From: Papiliotrema nemorosa
Taxonomy: Eukaryota > Basidiomycota > Tremellomycetes > Tremellales > Rhynchogastremaceae
Length of the DNA: 64,000 nucleotides
Assembly (NCBI GenBank): GCA_032158125.1
Contig: JASKOT010000019.1
Location: 62,001 to 126,000, forward strand
Reading direction: 5' to 3'
Shown here: positions 25,401 through 36,382 of the stretch, in pieces
Layout: each line of letters opens with the position of its first letter
How positions within the stretch are numbered: position 1 is the stretch's first letter
Translations under genes and position numbers: made by a program
The notes under the pieces: generated by a model
Told to the model about the DNA's origin: nothing
What the model saw: only the letters and a program-made list of their open reading frames with translations
The model's database searches: none

Positions 25401-27694
25401 CATTGCAGCTGCCAATGCACCTTATACCCATCCTGCAATCGCCGCTGGAAAGGCTGAAAGTCGCCGTAGACCAGATCTTGCCTCGGAATAAAGCAAAGAG
25501 CGCTTTGGAAGAGGCTCAATATGAGGATGAAGTAGGGGACGATCTTGAAAAGCACGCCATGATACATTGTAAGATCACTGGGCTCAAACAGACGTTTCGA
25601 GCTGACGAAGTAGCGCTCGACAAGATGCGCACATATAGACCGCGCATTTTGCTGCAAGGTCCGGCAGGTATGGGTCAAGGATACCTCGGTCCTGCGATTT
25701 TGCACCATCTCGAGGGGTTCCACGTACAAAGCTTGGATCTTGGTAATTTGCTCGGAGACAGCACAAGGGTAAACTTTTACGAGACGTTGGGATAGTAAAA
25801 GGGCTAATTGGTCAGACGAGTGAAGCCGCTATTGTTCAGCTGTTTGTTGAGGCGAAACGACATCAACCCTCTGTCCTGTTCATACCATCATTATTAGCTT
25901 GGAGTCTTGCTTTGACCGAGACGGCTCGAACCACCTTCCGTGCTCTCCTCGACTCTGTCCCTTCGTCCGATCCGGTTCTGCTCTTGGCCATCCTCGATGG
26001 ACCAGTCAGCGATTTACCCAAGGATGTCAGGAGATGGTTCGGCGTGGGCAAGGAAGGTCGAGTGGAGTTGAGCGCTCCTTCTGCCGTAAGTCGTCGTTCT
26101 GTTTGATCCCATTCTTTTCAAGGATGGCAATCAGTACTGACGACCAGGATGAACGGACAGCATACTTTGCCTCGCTTGTCGAGACGTATGCTAAACCTCC
26201 AACCGCCTTCCCGGACGCCTTGCCACGGCGTAAGAGAGTCTTGGAGATCCTGCCGCTGGCTCCACCTCTTCCGCCACGACCACCCACCCAGGCTGAGATT
26301 GAGAGAGACCTAGAGGAAGACGAGAAGGCAAGACATATGATGTTATTGTCTTTCTCTCCTCTCTGGCCAGACGTCGAGAAGAAGTATGGTCGGTTCGCCA
26401 TTTCTGCCAAGGTGAGCTCCTCTCGATTGGATCCATATCTAGGCTGACGACATAGACGGGCGCTCAAGCTTTGTATCAAGAATGGATGGAGGGCATCGAG
26501 GTTGCTAAGGAAGCCGCGGCCAATGCAGCGGCGCCGGGGAACGACGTGCTGCCGATCGACGGTACGGCCTTGCCCAACGGTGACCCACTTGCGAATGGCC
26601 ATGCTCAACCAACGTTCACGGCTGCAACTGTTCCTGCACTTGTTCCTGCTGCGACGATACCCGCCGTGATGCCCGCCTCCTCGGCTAGTTTACCGGCCGA
26701 CTCTGCGCCGGCCCCGCTTGCGCTTGACAACCTCTTCGATGCCGAGTCGCCGATCGCGCCTCCGGCTGCGTTACCCGAAATCATTATTCAGGAGGTCACC
26801 GCCACAGTGTCCGGTGCAGCTCCCGAGATCCCCTCGGAACCGACATGGAAACCGCACGATATCGATCTGTCCCGAATAGGTCAACGAGTGCTCAAGTACA
26901 AGTATTTTGCCCCGCAGGATTTCATTGATGATATCATCAAAATTGTCGAGAATGCCAAAAACACGAATGACTCTTCGTTGATCCTCAAGACGGAAGAGCT
27001 GTTGGCGCAGATTAAACAGCATATCGATGCTTTTGATCCTCAGTGGTTACCCCGCTTCGACAGGTATCGAAAGAGGATGTTGGATCGAAAAGCGGAAGCT
27101 ATCAAGAAGCGCGAAGAGGCCGCGGTGAAGGGTAAAGAGACGGAGGGGGATTCGGCGGCTCAGGAAACGGCAGAAGCAGCAGGCACCGTGAACGCATCGG
27201 GTAGTGTGGGAGAGATTGCGAATGGACTGAAGCGATCCCGGGAGGACGAAGGCGGTGATGGGGAGAAAGACCCGAAAAGAGCTCGGGACGAGACGATGGA
27301 TGTGGACATCCCAGATGCGCACGTCCATGCGCCACCTTCGGCTTCATTGGCAGCGCCTACACCTGGTCCTAGTCAAGTCTCGCTGGCTGGAACCGAGGCG
27401 TCTTTCGTCACTACAGACACTACCCTCCCGACTGTTCCACCTCCTCGAGTCCCATCTCCCGTGCCGGTATACCCACCTTTCGTCTGTCCCGCAGGCGATA
27501 TCGCCAAACTCGGGGCAGAATTGAGAGTGATGACTGGTGATCTTAACGTGGACCAGCTTGAACAGCTCCGTGCGGGGTTGTACGATCTCATCTGGAGGTC
27601 TAGATCCGAGTGGGATAGGAGAGAAGTGTTGGTGCAGGCTGTACAAAGAGTGAGGGAGTTTGTGGAGGAGGTGAGGGAGTTGGAAGATGATTAG
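22476..27694 (+). CDS. YTA7: Yta7/Abo1/ATAD2-type AAA ATPase with bromodomain
   Basis: Eight exons: 22476-24339, 24402-24473, 24510-24905, 24952-25308, 25362-25768, 25816-26085, 26148-26411, 26456-27694; 1,622 residues. N-terminal ~600 residues are disordered, first Pro/Gln/Tyr-rich, then acidic and Arg-rich. AAA1 has Walker A GPPGTGKT (about 680), Walker B IIFFDEID (about 740) and the ATNRPDSVDPALRRPGRFD box. AAA2 is degenerate: its Walker A position reads GPAGMGQG, without lysine. The C-terminus holds a bromodomain in two pieces separated by about 120 Ala/Pro-rich residues. Family knowledge: these hexamers load or remove histone H3-H4 and shape chromatin. The ATG at 22476 (MSYQPPPN) is used; upstream sequence has no better start. 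Confidence 0.92.
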
Positions 27695-27762
27695 GTGCGA
27701 GTAACACTGCTTGTAGATGGGTTACATGAGAAGTAAACAGCACATGTACGATGAATACGTCG

Positions 27763-29366
27763 TCAGAATGTTCCCCCACGTGAAAGGCTACCTGAATTCT
27801 GCCTGCGATTTATAGTACTGCGGCCCATCTGATCCAATATTGACATTGGTGTGAGCCCTCGTTGGTATGAGCTAGACAATATGCCAGACTCCATACCTGA
27901 AGACGGGACGAACGGTGGAAGAGCGGCCGGGATCGCATTGAGAACGGCTGGATCTATGGTAGCATCTTCGGCGTCTCTGTGATTCGACAATCGCCACAGG
28001 TCATTGCGACCTGACAAAGCTGCCAAAGTGGACTCGAGTGTCGCAGGTGAGAGATCACCGAACGCCCTGGGGAGGGTCTGGGTGGATCGAGGGAAAAAGT
28101 ATCGATAGAGTCGAGATCCTAACCAGGGCTGGGCAGAGAGGAATGTTTCTTGAGTATCAACTGGGGCTGATTGTGCGTGCGACATCCAGGAGTTCGCGTT
28201 CTGGGTCGTCTGGGCGGTACGTGACTCGGTGAAGGGTCGGCTTGCGGCTTGGTCGGATGGATTTGTGGCTCTCCAGTAATTTGGCAGTGCCTCCCAGGCC
28301 AATTTAAGGGGTCTAGTGAGCGTTTCTGCCCAAGTGGACGGAATATATCTGTCGGTGGATTCGTCATTAGGGGTCCTGATCAACTGAGCGTCTGTGAAGA
28401 GAGACCCGTCCATGGATTGAGTTCTGGATTCTATCCCATACCTGAAATTGATGGGATCGTCCGTCCGTCTATTGATCAGTACGATGTACGCTACCCACAC
28501 AGACCCCGAGGGTCCCGAAAAAAGACTGAAAAGGCTGACCTTTTAAGATCAGCTTCGAGATGAATCGAACCTCCCGCTCGAACTATAGCGTGTACCGAAC
28601 CATAAGTCCCCTCTCTCCAATCCTCATCGTTCAGAGTGACCCGCATCGATCCTTTAGGAAGCTGAATAACCGCACCTTGAGATGGGGTCGGGTATCCCAT
28701 CGAGGCGAGTTCTTCGTTGTATTCATGTACGTAGGGATCTCCAATCCTGTAGTGGTGAGACGCAAAGATAGGTATGTTTTCTGTACCTGGTCCCACGATA
28801 TCGGGAGGTAATGGGAAGTGAAGACCTTTTTCAGAGGTGTACGGTCCACCGACGGCGGTGTTATCTGAATCTGCGACGGACAAGGCATCATCCTCATCGG
28901 GGGAATCAGACGTGTGGGATGGATGATCGGATCGCGAAGCATCCAGGGCCTCCCAATCCCAGGTCGGTCGTTGCAGCTCGGCCCAGGGAGACGCTTCGGC
29001 GGCTCGCCAAGGGCTGACCGACCGAGCCATATCCAAGCCGTCCCTCTTTGGGCCGGCGGTCTGTTGTTCCTCCAAGGCAGAAAGGGACGCGGCGGTGAGA
29101 GGAGCCATCGCAGGCGGCTCAATCTCTGAGGCGGCTCCCGCAGAAAAAGACTCGACGCTGGTCAAAGTGTCATGTTTGGGCTTGGTCTCGTTGGTCGCGC
29201 TGGTCAACCAGGTCTGTACCGCCAACGACGATCCATGGGCCGAATGGCGCGGTGATTCATCAGTGATTGGGGGATTTGACATACTATCAAGAGATGCGTG
29301 GAGATATTGTGAAGGGTTCGAGTAGGAGGGATGGTGCGAGTGGACTTGAATCGGTCCATATAGCAT
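27763..29366 (-). CDS. Hypothetical protein
   Basis: Two exons, 28540-29366 and 27763-28468, joined by an intron with a GTCAGC donor; 510 residues. Not recognised. The N-terminal ~180 residues are Ser/Pro/Asp/Glu-rich and disordered. A more ordered block follows (from PPDIVGPGTENIPIF through QLPKGSMRVTLNDEDW to VRAGGSIHLEADL), Trp/Tyr-containing and likely folded. The C-terminal third is Ser/Gln/Pro-rich with a block around FGDLSPATLESTLAALSG. There is no signal peptide or clear membrane helix. A second possible in-frame intron (about 28380-28440) would remove a short stretch; I cannot decide this. The start could also be the internal ATG at 29282 (MSNPP). Confidence 0.6.
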
Positions 29367-29764
29367 GTCGTGTATGGCTCGAGTACTGTAGAACAGTGGC
29401 GAATACTGGGTGCTGTAACGTTTCCTGACAAAGGATGGCCGCCTTTGATGAGGCAGCCTCGGATGAAAGGATTATTGTATAACGCTCATACATGATGATC
29501 AAGTAAAGTAGTACTGTACATCGGCGGGTGACGGGTCTCAAGGTGGGCAAAGCTGAACAAACTCGTCAATACGTTGCCGCCCCGTTCTTCTTCGCCTAAG
29601 CAGCGGCCCCACACAAATGCGACCCACAATAGAGGCTGCAACGGAAGCACGCACTTGGGTAAAAATTGCTGCTCATGGTCGCACTCATCGCGAAATGCCC
29701 GGATAGCTTCACATAGAGAAAGATCCTATCTACCATGCATGCGTGCACGATCAATCAAAGGCAT
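29367..29764. other. Short intergenic region
   Basis: About 0.4 kb between two minus-strand genes; promoter of the 29366 gene and 3' flank of the next. Nothing recognised. Confidence 0.35.
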
Positions 29765-30643
29765 CTAGAGACCGTCAAAGATCGCAGCACAAAAACTCCC
29801 GAATCCACTCAGACAGCTCGCTCCCGCATCGACAGCACCACTATCCACTGATATACCCGAGATACTGCCAGCTGGAGATCGTGACACTGGTGCGACACTA
29901 TTCATGTTGGACGCGTTCACGTTCATATTCATGTTCATGAGGGCGAGATTCGTCCCTGTATCGGGAGCTGGAGTGTGTCGATATCTCGGCTTGTCGTTCG
30001 ACTTGCTAGAGAACATGGAGCGGAGTCGGTTTGCTCGGCCGTTCAGTTTCTGAGAAATGTTCGAGTACATAGACGACAGTTTTGAAGACAACCGTGGATT
30101 CTGCTTACGGAAGTCATGCTCCCATGTCTTGGCAGTTTCGAGAAGAGACCGACCTGTGTGGTGTAGTGTCTTTGGCACGTATGGCTTCACTTCTTGAGCC
30201 GTAGTGTCGAGATACCTTGAGAGAGTTGTTGACGGTGTTGTGGTTGTACCGACTTGAGGGAAGGGCTGCTGATAGTCTATGGCACGTTGTCGAGTGGAAT
30301 CGTCGTCGTCGTCATCGGATGCAAAGACTGGCGAATCCCTCGAGCTCCCTACAGAAGTGAAGTGTGGTGTACTGAGAGGTCTATCCCAGTATGTATCGTG
30401 ATGTCCTCGATCTCTCCTACTGAAGGGATCTGTGCTTCGTTGCCGGTCATCGGTCACATCGATGACCGATCCAGATGCAGAGGACAAAGGTGAGTATCTG
30501 GATGGCTGTCCATACCCGGTCCATGTTCTAGAGCTGGAGCTGTGGTCATCATACCCAAGGTGGGATGTTTGAGCTGTAGGACGATGGTCAGAGGTGTCTT
30601 GTCGCGAGGAAGGGGAGAATGTGGAGGGATATTGGCGTGACAT
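29765..30643 (-). CDS. Hypothetical Ser-rich protein
   Basis: A single uninterrupted frame of 292 residues, unusual among the multi-exon neighbours. Not recognised. The N-terminal half is Ser/Thr/Arg/Asp-rich with an acidic run (six Asp, about residue 112). A central helical stretch (about 135-215: KPYVPKTLHHTGRSLLETAK, then basic KLNGRANRLRSMF) could bind membrane or nucleic acid. Then comes a repetitive Met/Asn stretch (NMNMNVNASNMN). The end is hydrophobic with two cysteines (CLSGFGSFCAAIFDGL). Composition supports a real protein more than chance, but no function can be proposed. Confidence 0.55.
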   Translation of the reverse strand: MSRQYPSTFSPSSRQDTSDHRPTAQTSHLGYDDHSSSSRTWTGYGQPSRYSPLSSASGSVIDVTDDRQRSTDPFSRRDRGHHDTYWDRPLSTPHFTSVGSSRDSPVFASDDDDDDSTRQRAIDYQQPFPQVGTTTTPSTTLSRYLDTTAQEVKPYVPKTLHHTGRSLLETAKTWEHDFRKQNPRLSSKLSSMYSNISQKLNGRANRLRSMFSSKSNDKPRYRHTPAPDTGTNLALMNMNMNVNASNMNSVAPVSRSPAGSISGISVDSGAVDAGASCLSGFGSFCAAIFDGL

Positions 30644-31240
30644 GCTGCGTATGGGGATGAAGAGGGAAAGGCATTACAGTGGGTCGGTAGAAATCGTGAT
30701 ATACATAGCTCAGATGACATTGAGCCAGAATGACTTGAAGCTCCTTTCTACAAAACCCTTCTTAGGGAGGTCTGGGCCAAAGGTAGTGGCTGATTGAGAT
30801 TCATGAAGCCATCGATAACAAGGTCTTGCGCGTCTCAGCTGTTGTCGGCTCCTTCAGGGACACGATGATAAACTCCACCTTTCACCTATGCAGTGTGAGC
30901 GGTTTCAAGATCAAAGGCAATCAACAGCTCGAGCAAACATCCAAATCGATTGACCGCCACTACCACAATCGCCAGACTGGCATTTGCGGAACTCTTGTCC
31001 AAGCTTCCATTCCAGCCGCTTCTGCATGCATCGGGAGCTTTCTGGACGCCCGATGCTCGTGATCGGCGTCTAAACCTGTCAAGCTGCATAGCATGAAGTA
31101 TTTGTGATGGTATCGCTTCAATCTACCGATTGAACATGTGGACATGTGGGGTTGACGTCACGAGCACCCCCTTTTAGATCCCACCTAATGCATCGAGCAT
31201 CGACCAGCAATCTCCTTTCACCTCCAACCCCCCATCTCTC
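30644..31240. other. Divergent promoter
   Basis: About 0.6 kb between the Ser-rich protein gene (-) and the cupin gene (+). No gene seen. Confidence 0.4.
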
Positions 31241-31867
31241 ATGTCCTTTAGAGCATCGAGAACACTCACTAGCTCTATCAGATCCTTCTCCCGGAACTCG
31301 CTCTCCTGCAGGAACATTGTATCCACCTCGATCCGCCCAGCGTCATCCAAAATGTCCCCTCCCGAGAAGAAGATGAAACACCTTGAAGCGATCAACGCCA
31401 TCCCATCGCTTTATCCAGACTTCCGAACGGTTCTCTGGACTGGGGAGAGCTCCCAGTTGGTCGTCATGACCGTGCCGGTGGGAGGTGACATTGGGGAAGA
31501 GGTGCGTATCGGCGTGATACTAAGATGTGGATCTGATCATTCAGGTACACACGGTTGACCAACACCTGATCTTCACCTCGGGGCAATGCAAAGCCATCGT
31601 AGCCGGGGAGGAAAGGGATGTCAAGGCTGGAGACTTGGTCATCGTCCCTCAGGGCACCAAGCACAACTGTGGGTGTACCTCATCCACCACCGCCAGGAAG
31701 GTATAGCTGACTTCCCAGTCATCAACACTGGTCCTACACCCCTCTGCCTGTTCACAGTTTACGCTCCCGCCGAGCACGCCGAAACCTCTGTTCACAAGAC
31801 CAAGGAGGAGGGAGATGAGGCGGAAGAAGCAGGCAAGGACGAGGCTCCCGAGTGGGCCAAGAAATAA
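31241..31867 (+). CDS. Mitochondrial cupin-domain protein
   Basis: Three exons: 31241-31501, 31545-31668, 31719-31867; 177 residues. A cupin-2 barrel is visible: motif 1 around VHTVDQHLIFTSGQCKAIV, and motif 2 around VKAGDLVIVPQGTKHNFINT, with PQGTKHN supplying the usual metal histidine. The tail is Glu/Lys-rich. The first ~38 residues (MSFRASRTLTSSIRSFSRN...) are rich in Arg and Ser without acids, a good mitochondrial presequence. Family knowledge: small single-cupin proteins resemble mannose-6-phosphate isomerase cores but most have no known reaction. The ATG at 31241 is chosen because it gives the presequence; an internal ATG (SSKMSPPEKK) would give a cytosolic form. Confidence 0.82.
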
Positions 31868-32233
31868 TACAGATGGAGTCTTGCGTGTTCAGCTTCGAAT
31901 ATGTATCCCGTAGAGTCAATGAATGCTGCCATGTAAGTATAGAGAAAGAGAGAGAGAGTGGTCGACAGCATCGTTCAAGCCGTCGATGCCATCAGTCGAG
32001 GTGTCGCAGTGATCGACTCTGCACCGTGGGAAAGTGCCCTTGACGCGCCCCCATGCGTCACTCTCTCTCTCGCATCTCTGTCCCATCGTCGAGCTCAGTG
32101 TTGCATCTTCTCGCTCGTGTGAGGCAATCCTTACAGGTTCTGGCTGCATCGGTCGAAGAGGAACGATCGGAGATCTCTACACGAAAGACAGATATTGAAG
32201 AGCCGCATTACTTCACACCACCCATTCATCACA
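31868..32233. other. Short intergenic region
   Basis: About 0.37 kb between two plus-strand genes; contains a short (GA)n run near 31937-31955 and a (CT)n run near 32060-32070. Presumed promoter of the coronin gene. Confidence 0.35.
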
Positions 32234-34873
32234 ATGTCTCGGTTCGTTCGAGCGGTGAGTCTCACTGGACAACAAGAGTTGCTGACTAGCTACAGTCCAA
32301 ATACCGTCATGTGTACGGCGAGAGGTCCAAAACGACCTATGAGAACGCCAAGATCAGTGGATCGGCATGGGATACCAATCTTGTGACTGCCGGCGGGAAG
32401 TATCTCGCTATCAACTGGCAGGTATCAGGTGGAGGGGTGAGTACCGGATGCCTACCGATACGAGCTCTATGCTGATGTTAGGCGTTCGCGATTCTGCCTA
32501 CGTACTCTCCGTTCACTCCTCCATCCCCGGCAGGATTCCCTCAAAAGCTGCCGGACATCCTCCCCTTGGCTCGAGGCCATTCTGCCCCTGTGCTCGATAC
32601 AGCCTGGTCTCCATTTGACGATGATCTCGTAGCTTCCTCGGGCGAGGACGGCAAGAGTGAGTCAGAATTGATGTAGATGTCACTGACTCCCAGTCTTCCT
32701 TTGGAAGCTCGAGGAGTCTATCTTTCAAGGCTGGGGAGAAGAAGGATGGGCGCCACAAGATCTGACTCCCACTGGCAAGCTCAACGCTGGAGGAAGGTGA
32801 GTTGCCTTACCTTCCGCCTGGTTTCGTGTCGTAGCTCAACCCGACAGGAAAGTTGGCCAAATCGAATTCCACCCGACTGCTTCCAATATCCTCACCTCGG
32901 CCTCGGGTGACCACCTCGTCCGACTATGGGATATCGAGCATGGCCAGGACGCAGCCAAAATCACCTTGAAGGGGCATACCGATTCCATCCAGAGTCTCGC
33001 GTGGAACTCTGTCGGAACGACCCTAGCTACTGTGAGCTCATAGTTGCCTTTGCGAAATCGCGTTGACAGGTAGACCTGTAGAGACAAGAAGTTGAGGCTG
33101 TTCGACCCTCGAGCGGGAACCGAGGCGGTTCGAGTAGCGGACGGCCACTCAGGCGTGAAGGGATCTCGAGTAGTATGGCTCGGCGACCGAGACAGAATCG
33201 CAACTACCGGGGTACGTCAAGCTCTTAAATAAAGGCTGGGCTGATCGTTTCCAGTTCAGCAAGATGTCGGATAGACAGGTCGGACTGTGGGACACTGCTG
33301 GTCTGACCAATCTCGACATGAACTCGGTCGACTCTAGCGCGTGAGTAGAAACCTCGTCTCGTCCCTGCAAAGCTTACTTGTAGGGGTGTCTTGATGCCCT
33401 TCTTTGCCGAGGGTAATGATATCCTCTTCTTGGCTGGTAAAGGGTAAGCCATTCTACATACGAGAGTCCAGGCCTGATCCATCAGCGACGGTAACATCCG
33501 GTACTACGAGTACGAGGGTGACTCGTTGCATTTCTTGACCGAATACAAGTCTTCTGATCCCCGTCAGCTGCCCATTCCCGTCAAAAAATGGAGAAAAGCT
33601 GATTTCTAGAACGGGGTTTCACTCTACTTCCCCGCCGAGCACTTGATGTCGCACAGAACGAGATTGCCAGAGGGTTCAAGCTTGCAGGAGGCTCGATCGA
33701 ACCTCTCAGCTTCATCGTCCCCCGAAAGTCCGAATCCTTCCAGTCCGAGTGAGTCAGAAGACCACGTTTGACCGATCGTCGGTACTTACGTGTAGCATCT
33801 TCCCTCCAGCTGCCTCTATTGAGCCTGCACTTACTGCCTCCGAGTGGTTCGACGGAAAGAATGCTCGACCCAAGGTTATCGATCTTGAGACTCGATCAGT
33901 TTCCTCTTCTTCAGCGCCTATCCCGGCTGCTCCCAGCAAGTCATCCTCTGTCCCGGCTCCGGACTCTGCTCCAGCCCCTTCGGCCCCTGCTCGATCGGAA
34001 ACGGCTCCAACGCCCAAATCTGAAGCTGCTCCTGCCAGTCTCAACACTGCTCCAGCTACCACGTCGCAGCCGAAACAACTCTCTCCGAAAGAATCACCGA
34101 AAGAGGAGGAACCGAAGCAGTCGGCCAAGGAGCTGGAGATTCAACAACCGGAAAGCGATGATGAGCCTGAACCGGCTCCCGCATCTAGTGCCAAGGCGAC
34201 TACCGTATCAGCAGTCAGCACCCCCGCTCCGAACGGGTCAAACGTTGTCGCTGTGAGCCTGTCATTGAGTCACGATTGACGCTAATGCGGCAGCCCAAGG
34301 ATCATCTGCTGATCAAGCGATTGTCGGATAAGGCTACTTTGCCAACTCGCGGATCGCCTCTTTCCGCTGGGTATGATCTGTACGCTGCCGAGGAGTCTGT
34401 GGTGCCTAAGCGAGGAAAGGCTCTGATCGACTTGCAAATCTCGATCGCATGTCCCGAGGGAACATACGGCCGAATCGCACCGCGAAGCGGTCTCGGTGAG
34501 CACGACACCCTTTAGTACCGGCATCGTTGCTGATGAACAGCCTCGAAACATTCCATCGATACTGGAGCGGGAGTCATTGACGCAGACTACCGTGGACCTG
34601 TCAAGGTTTTGCTGTTCAACTACTCTGACGAGGACTTTACTGGTGAGTGGAAGTCTCCTGCTCTGCAATGCCAAAATTGACTGTCCAGTGCAACATGGCG
34701 ATCGGGTGGCGCAACTCATCTTGGAACGAATCGCCATGGCTCCATTGCTAGAAGTAGATGTAAGTAGACAAAATGTTGTCGGTTTGATGAGCAAGCTGAC
34801 GAGATAGGATCTAGAAGCAACAACCAGGGGTGCTGGAGGTTTTGGCTCGACTGGCGGTTTCAGCAAAATCTAG
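32234..34873 (+). CDS. Coronin fused to dUTPase
   Basis: Fifteen exons: 32234-32254, 32296-32436, 32482-32656, 32694-32796, 32848-33031, 33074-33211, 33255-33340, 33384-33443, 33486-33562, 33610-33748, 33796-34252, 34294-34495, 34541-34642, 34689-34759, 34808-34873; 673 residues. Residues 1-~400 are the coronin beta-propeller: N-terminal [16 protein letters not shown] units ([25 protein letters not shown]) and the coronin tail [21 protein letters not shown] Pro/Ala/Ser/Glu linker (~400-527) follows, then a whole dUTPase (~528-673) with all five motifs: [46 protein letters not shown]. The usual C-terminal coiled coil of coronin is absent. Coronin binds actin and Arp2/3; dUTPase removes dUTP. 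Exons 11 and 12 join in frame across a 41-nt intron, so a fusion is the simplest model; two adjacent genes remain possible. Confidence 0.8.
34253..34293 (+). promoter_or_regulatory. Junction intron with stop and restart codons
   Basis: The 41-nt intron between the coronin and dUTPase parts. If kept, the coronin frame ends at TGA 34277-34279 and an ATG at 34285-34287 opens the dUTPase frame. The branch-like CTAAT overlaps this ATG. The intron has a GTGAGC donor and a GCGGCAG acceptor like other introns here. Confidence 0.6.
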
Positions 34874-35059
34874 GCTGCCATGGAAAGGCTATAAGAATTC
34901 ATCTATACCTGCCAGAGCAAGAAGATCACCAATGCATACCCAAATGTTGCGCACCTGGCCATTGAGGGCCATATTTCAATGATATTCATACTCGGAACAA
35001 ACTGGCTCCCCCATTAGAATTACGCTGTGACCCTGTGGTTTACGATGACTCAACATCCG

Positions 35060-36091
35060 TTATTCAAGTGCACCTTCTGTCTTTTCCAAGAGATGAGTTT
35101 CCGCCGCCATCGAAGTCTGAAGGCATGCTATGACGGGCGTTCGAGTCACAGTGACAGTCACGGTAGACTGCTCTACCCCTTGAGCTGTCTCCGCATGAGA
35201 GGCCGTAAGAGACGCTACCAATCCTAAGAGCCCGACGATCCCAGCAAACGCCGAGTACTTGGTATGCACCGAACGTCTGGTCCGAACATCATCACGATAC
35301 TCCTCAACTCGTCTTTTCAATCTTTTCACCTTTTCAGCGGAGATCTGACTCGATGTCTCGAGGGTTTCGGACAAGTTTCCCAGCTGGACCTTGAGGTCTC
35401 TGATCATATCTGCGGATTCTCGAAGGCTCGTCTCCGCCTCGCCGCGGTCCCTCTGTGTCAGCTTGGAAATGATTGAAGCAACTTCTAGGAGGTTCTCCTC
35501 CTCCCTGTCGAGTATCAATTCGCGCCTCGCTAAGAGATTCCCGAGCCATGAGTATGCGAACTCTACTTACTCGGTCAGTCGATCTCGATCTTCTCGCCAT
35601 TTCCACCAAGCCAACGATACCCGATTCGCCGCTTCCCAAGTCGTTACTTCCTCCTGGGTAAGAGAACCCTCTTCGGTATTGTAGCTTGCATCTTCGGTCT
35701 GAGCGGAGAGATTATCAAGTTGACCGATCAGTCGAGCTTTCAACCGCTCTCTTCGGGCTAGATCTCGATCAGACGAGCCTGAGTCTAGCTCAGCACGAGA
35801 GTCACCGTCCGTCATGCTGTTGTCTGTCCCATGAGAGCCCACTTTGTCTTCATCATCGATCCGCTTGTGACATTTACCCATCTTGAGGAGGGTATCGTTT
35901 ATTGACATGATTGTACGATAAGCTTGAGAAGTCGACCGGTACGGTTCTTGCCCCTCTCTATCTTCACCGGATACGGTTCTTAGCTTGGCTTTATCGCGAT
36001 CCGTTCTGTATCGAGTCAGAGTGCCATGTGTAGCCACGAGTAGCTTGATGTATTCTAGGAGGTCGCGGTCATTGATAGTATCAGTAGCCAT
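35060..36091 (-). CDS. Coiled-coil, single-helix membrane protein (unknown family, copy A)
   Basis: Two exons, 35571-36091 and 35060-35525, joined in phase 2; 328 residues. Not recognised. The N-terminal ~170 residues are helical and charged (LLEYIKLLVATHGTLTRYR; SQAYRTIMSINDTLLKMGK). A coiled coil follows (about 185-265: IRDLKVQLGNLSETLETSS, KVKRLKRRVEEYRDDV), then one hydrophobic helix (YSAFAGIVGLLGLVASLTA, about 275-295) and a short tail. This is a type of layout seen in organelle-contact or SNARE-like proteins, but no motif fixes it. The next gene to the right has the same size, exon number and order of parts. The acceptor used ends in CGAG, chosen because it alone keeps the coiled-coil frame. 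Confidence 0.68.
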
Positions 36092-36382
36092 CGTGATGAC
36101 TGCACAGGCCAGCTTATGTACATTACTCGTAGTGTGGAGGATGGCCAGAATGCGAAGGAGGACGAGGGAATCACCAACCCGATAGACGATTCGTCACAAC
36201 TCCGACGGTTTCCAGCCATGATACAGTCTAAAGCAGTATCAAAGGACGTCGTCTCACATCTTGCGTGTTTGAGGTAGTGTGAATAGGAGATCAAACGAAT
36301 GTGTATACACGTCTCACATTCACTCATATACAGAACAAAAGGGTATGCCTCTACAGTATGATACACCACCCATCGCAGGGCC

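Noticed and set aside
34285..34873. dUTPase as an ordinary separate gene
   Set aside because: Not fully excluded, but it would start five bases after the coronin stop with no room for a promoter, while the fused reading closes in frame through a normal intron.
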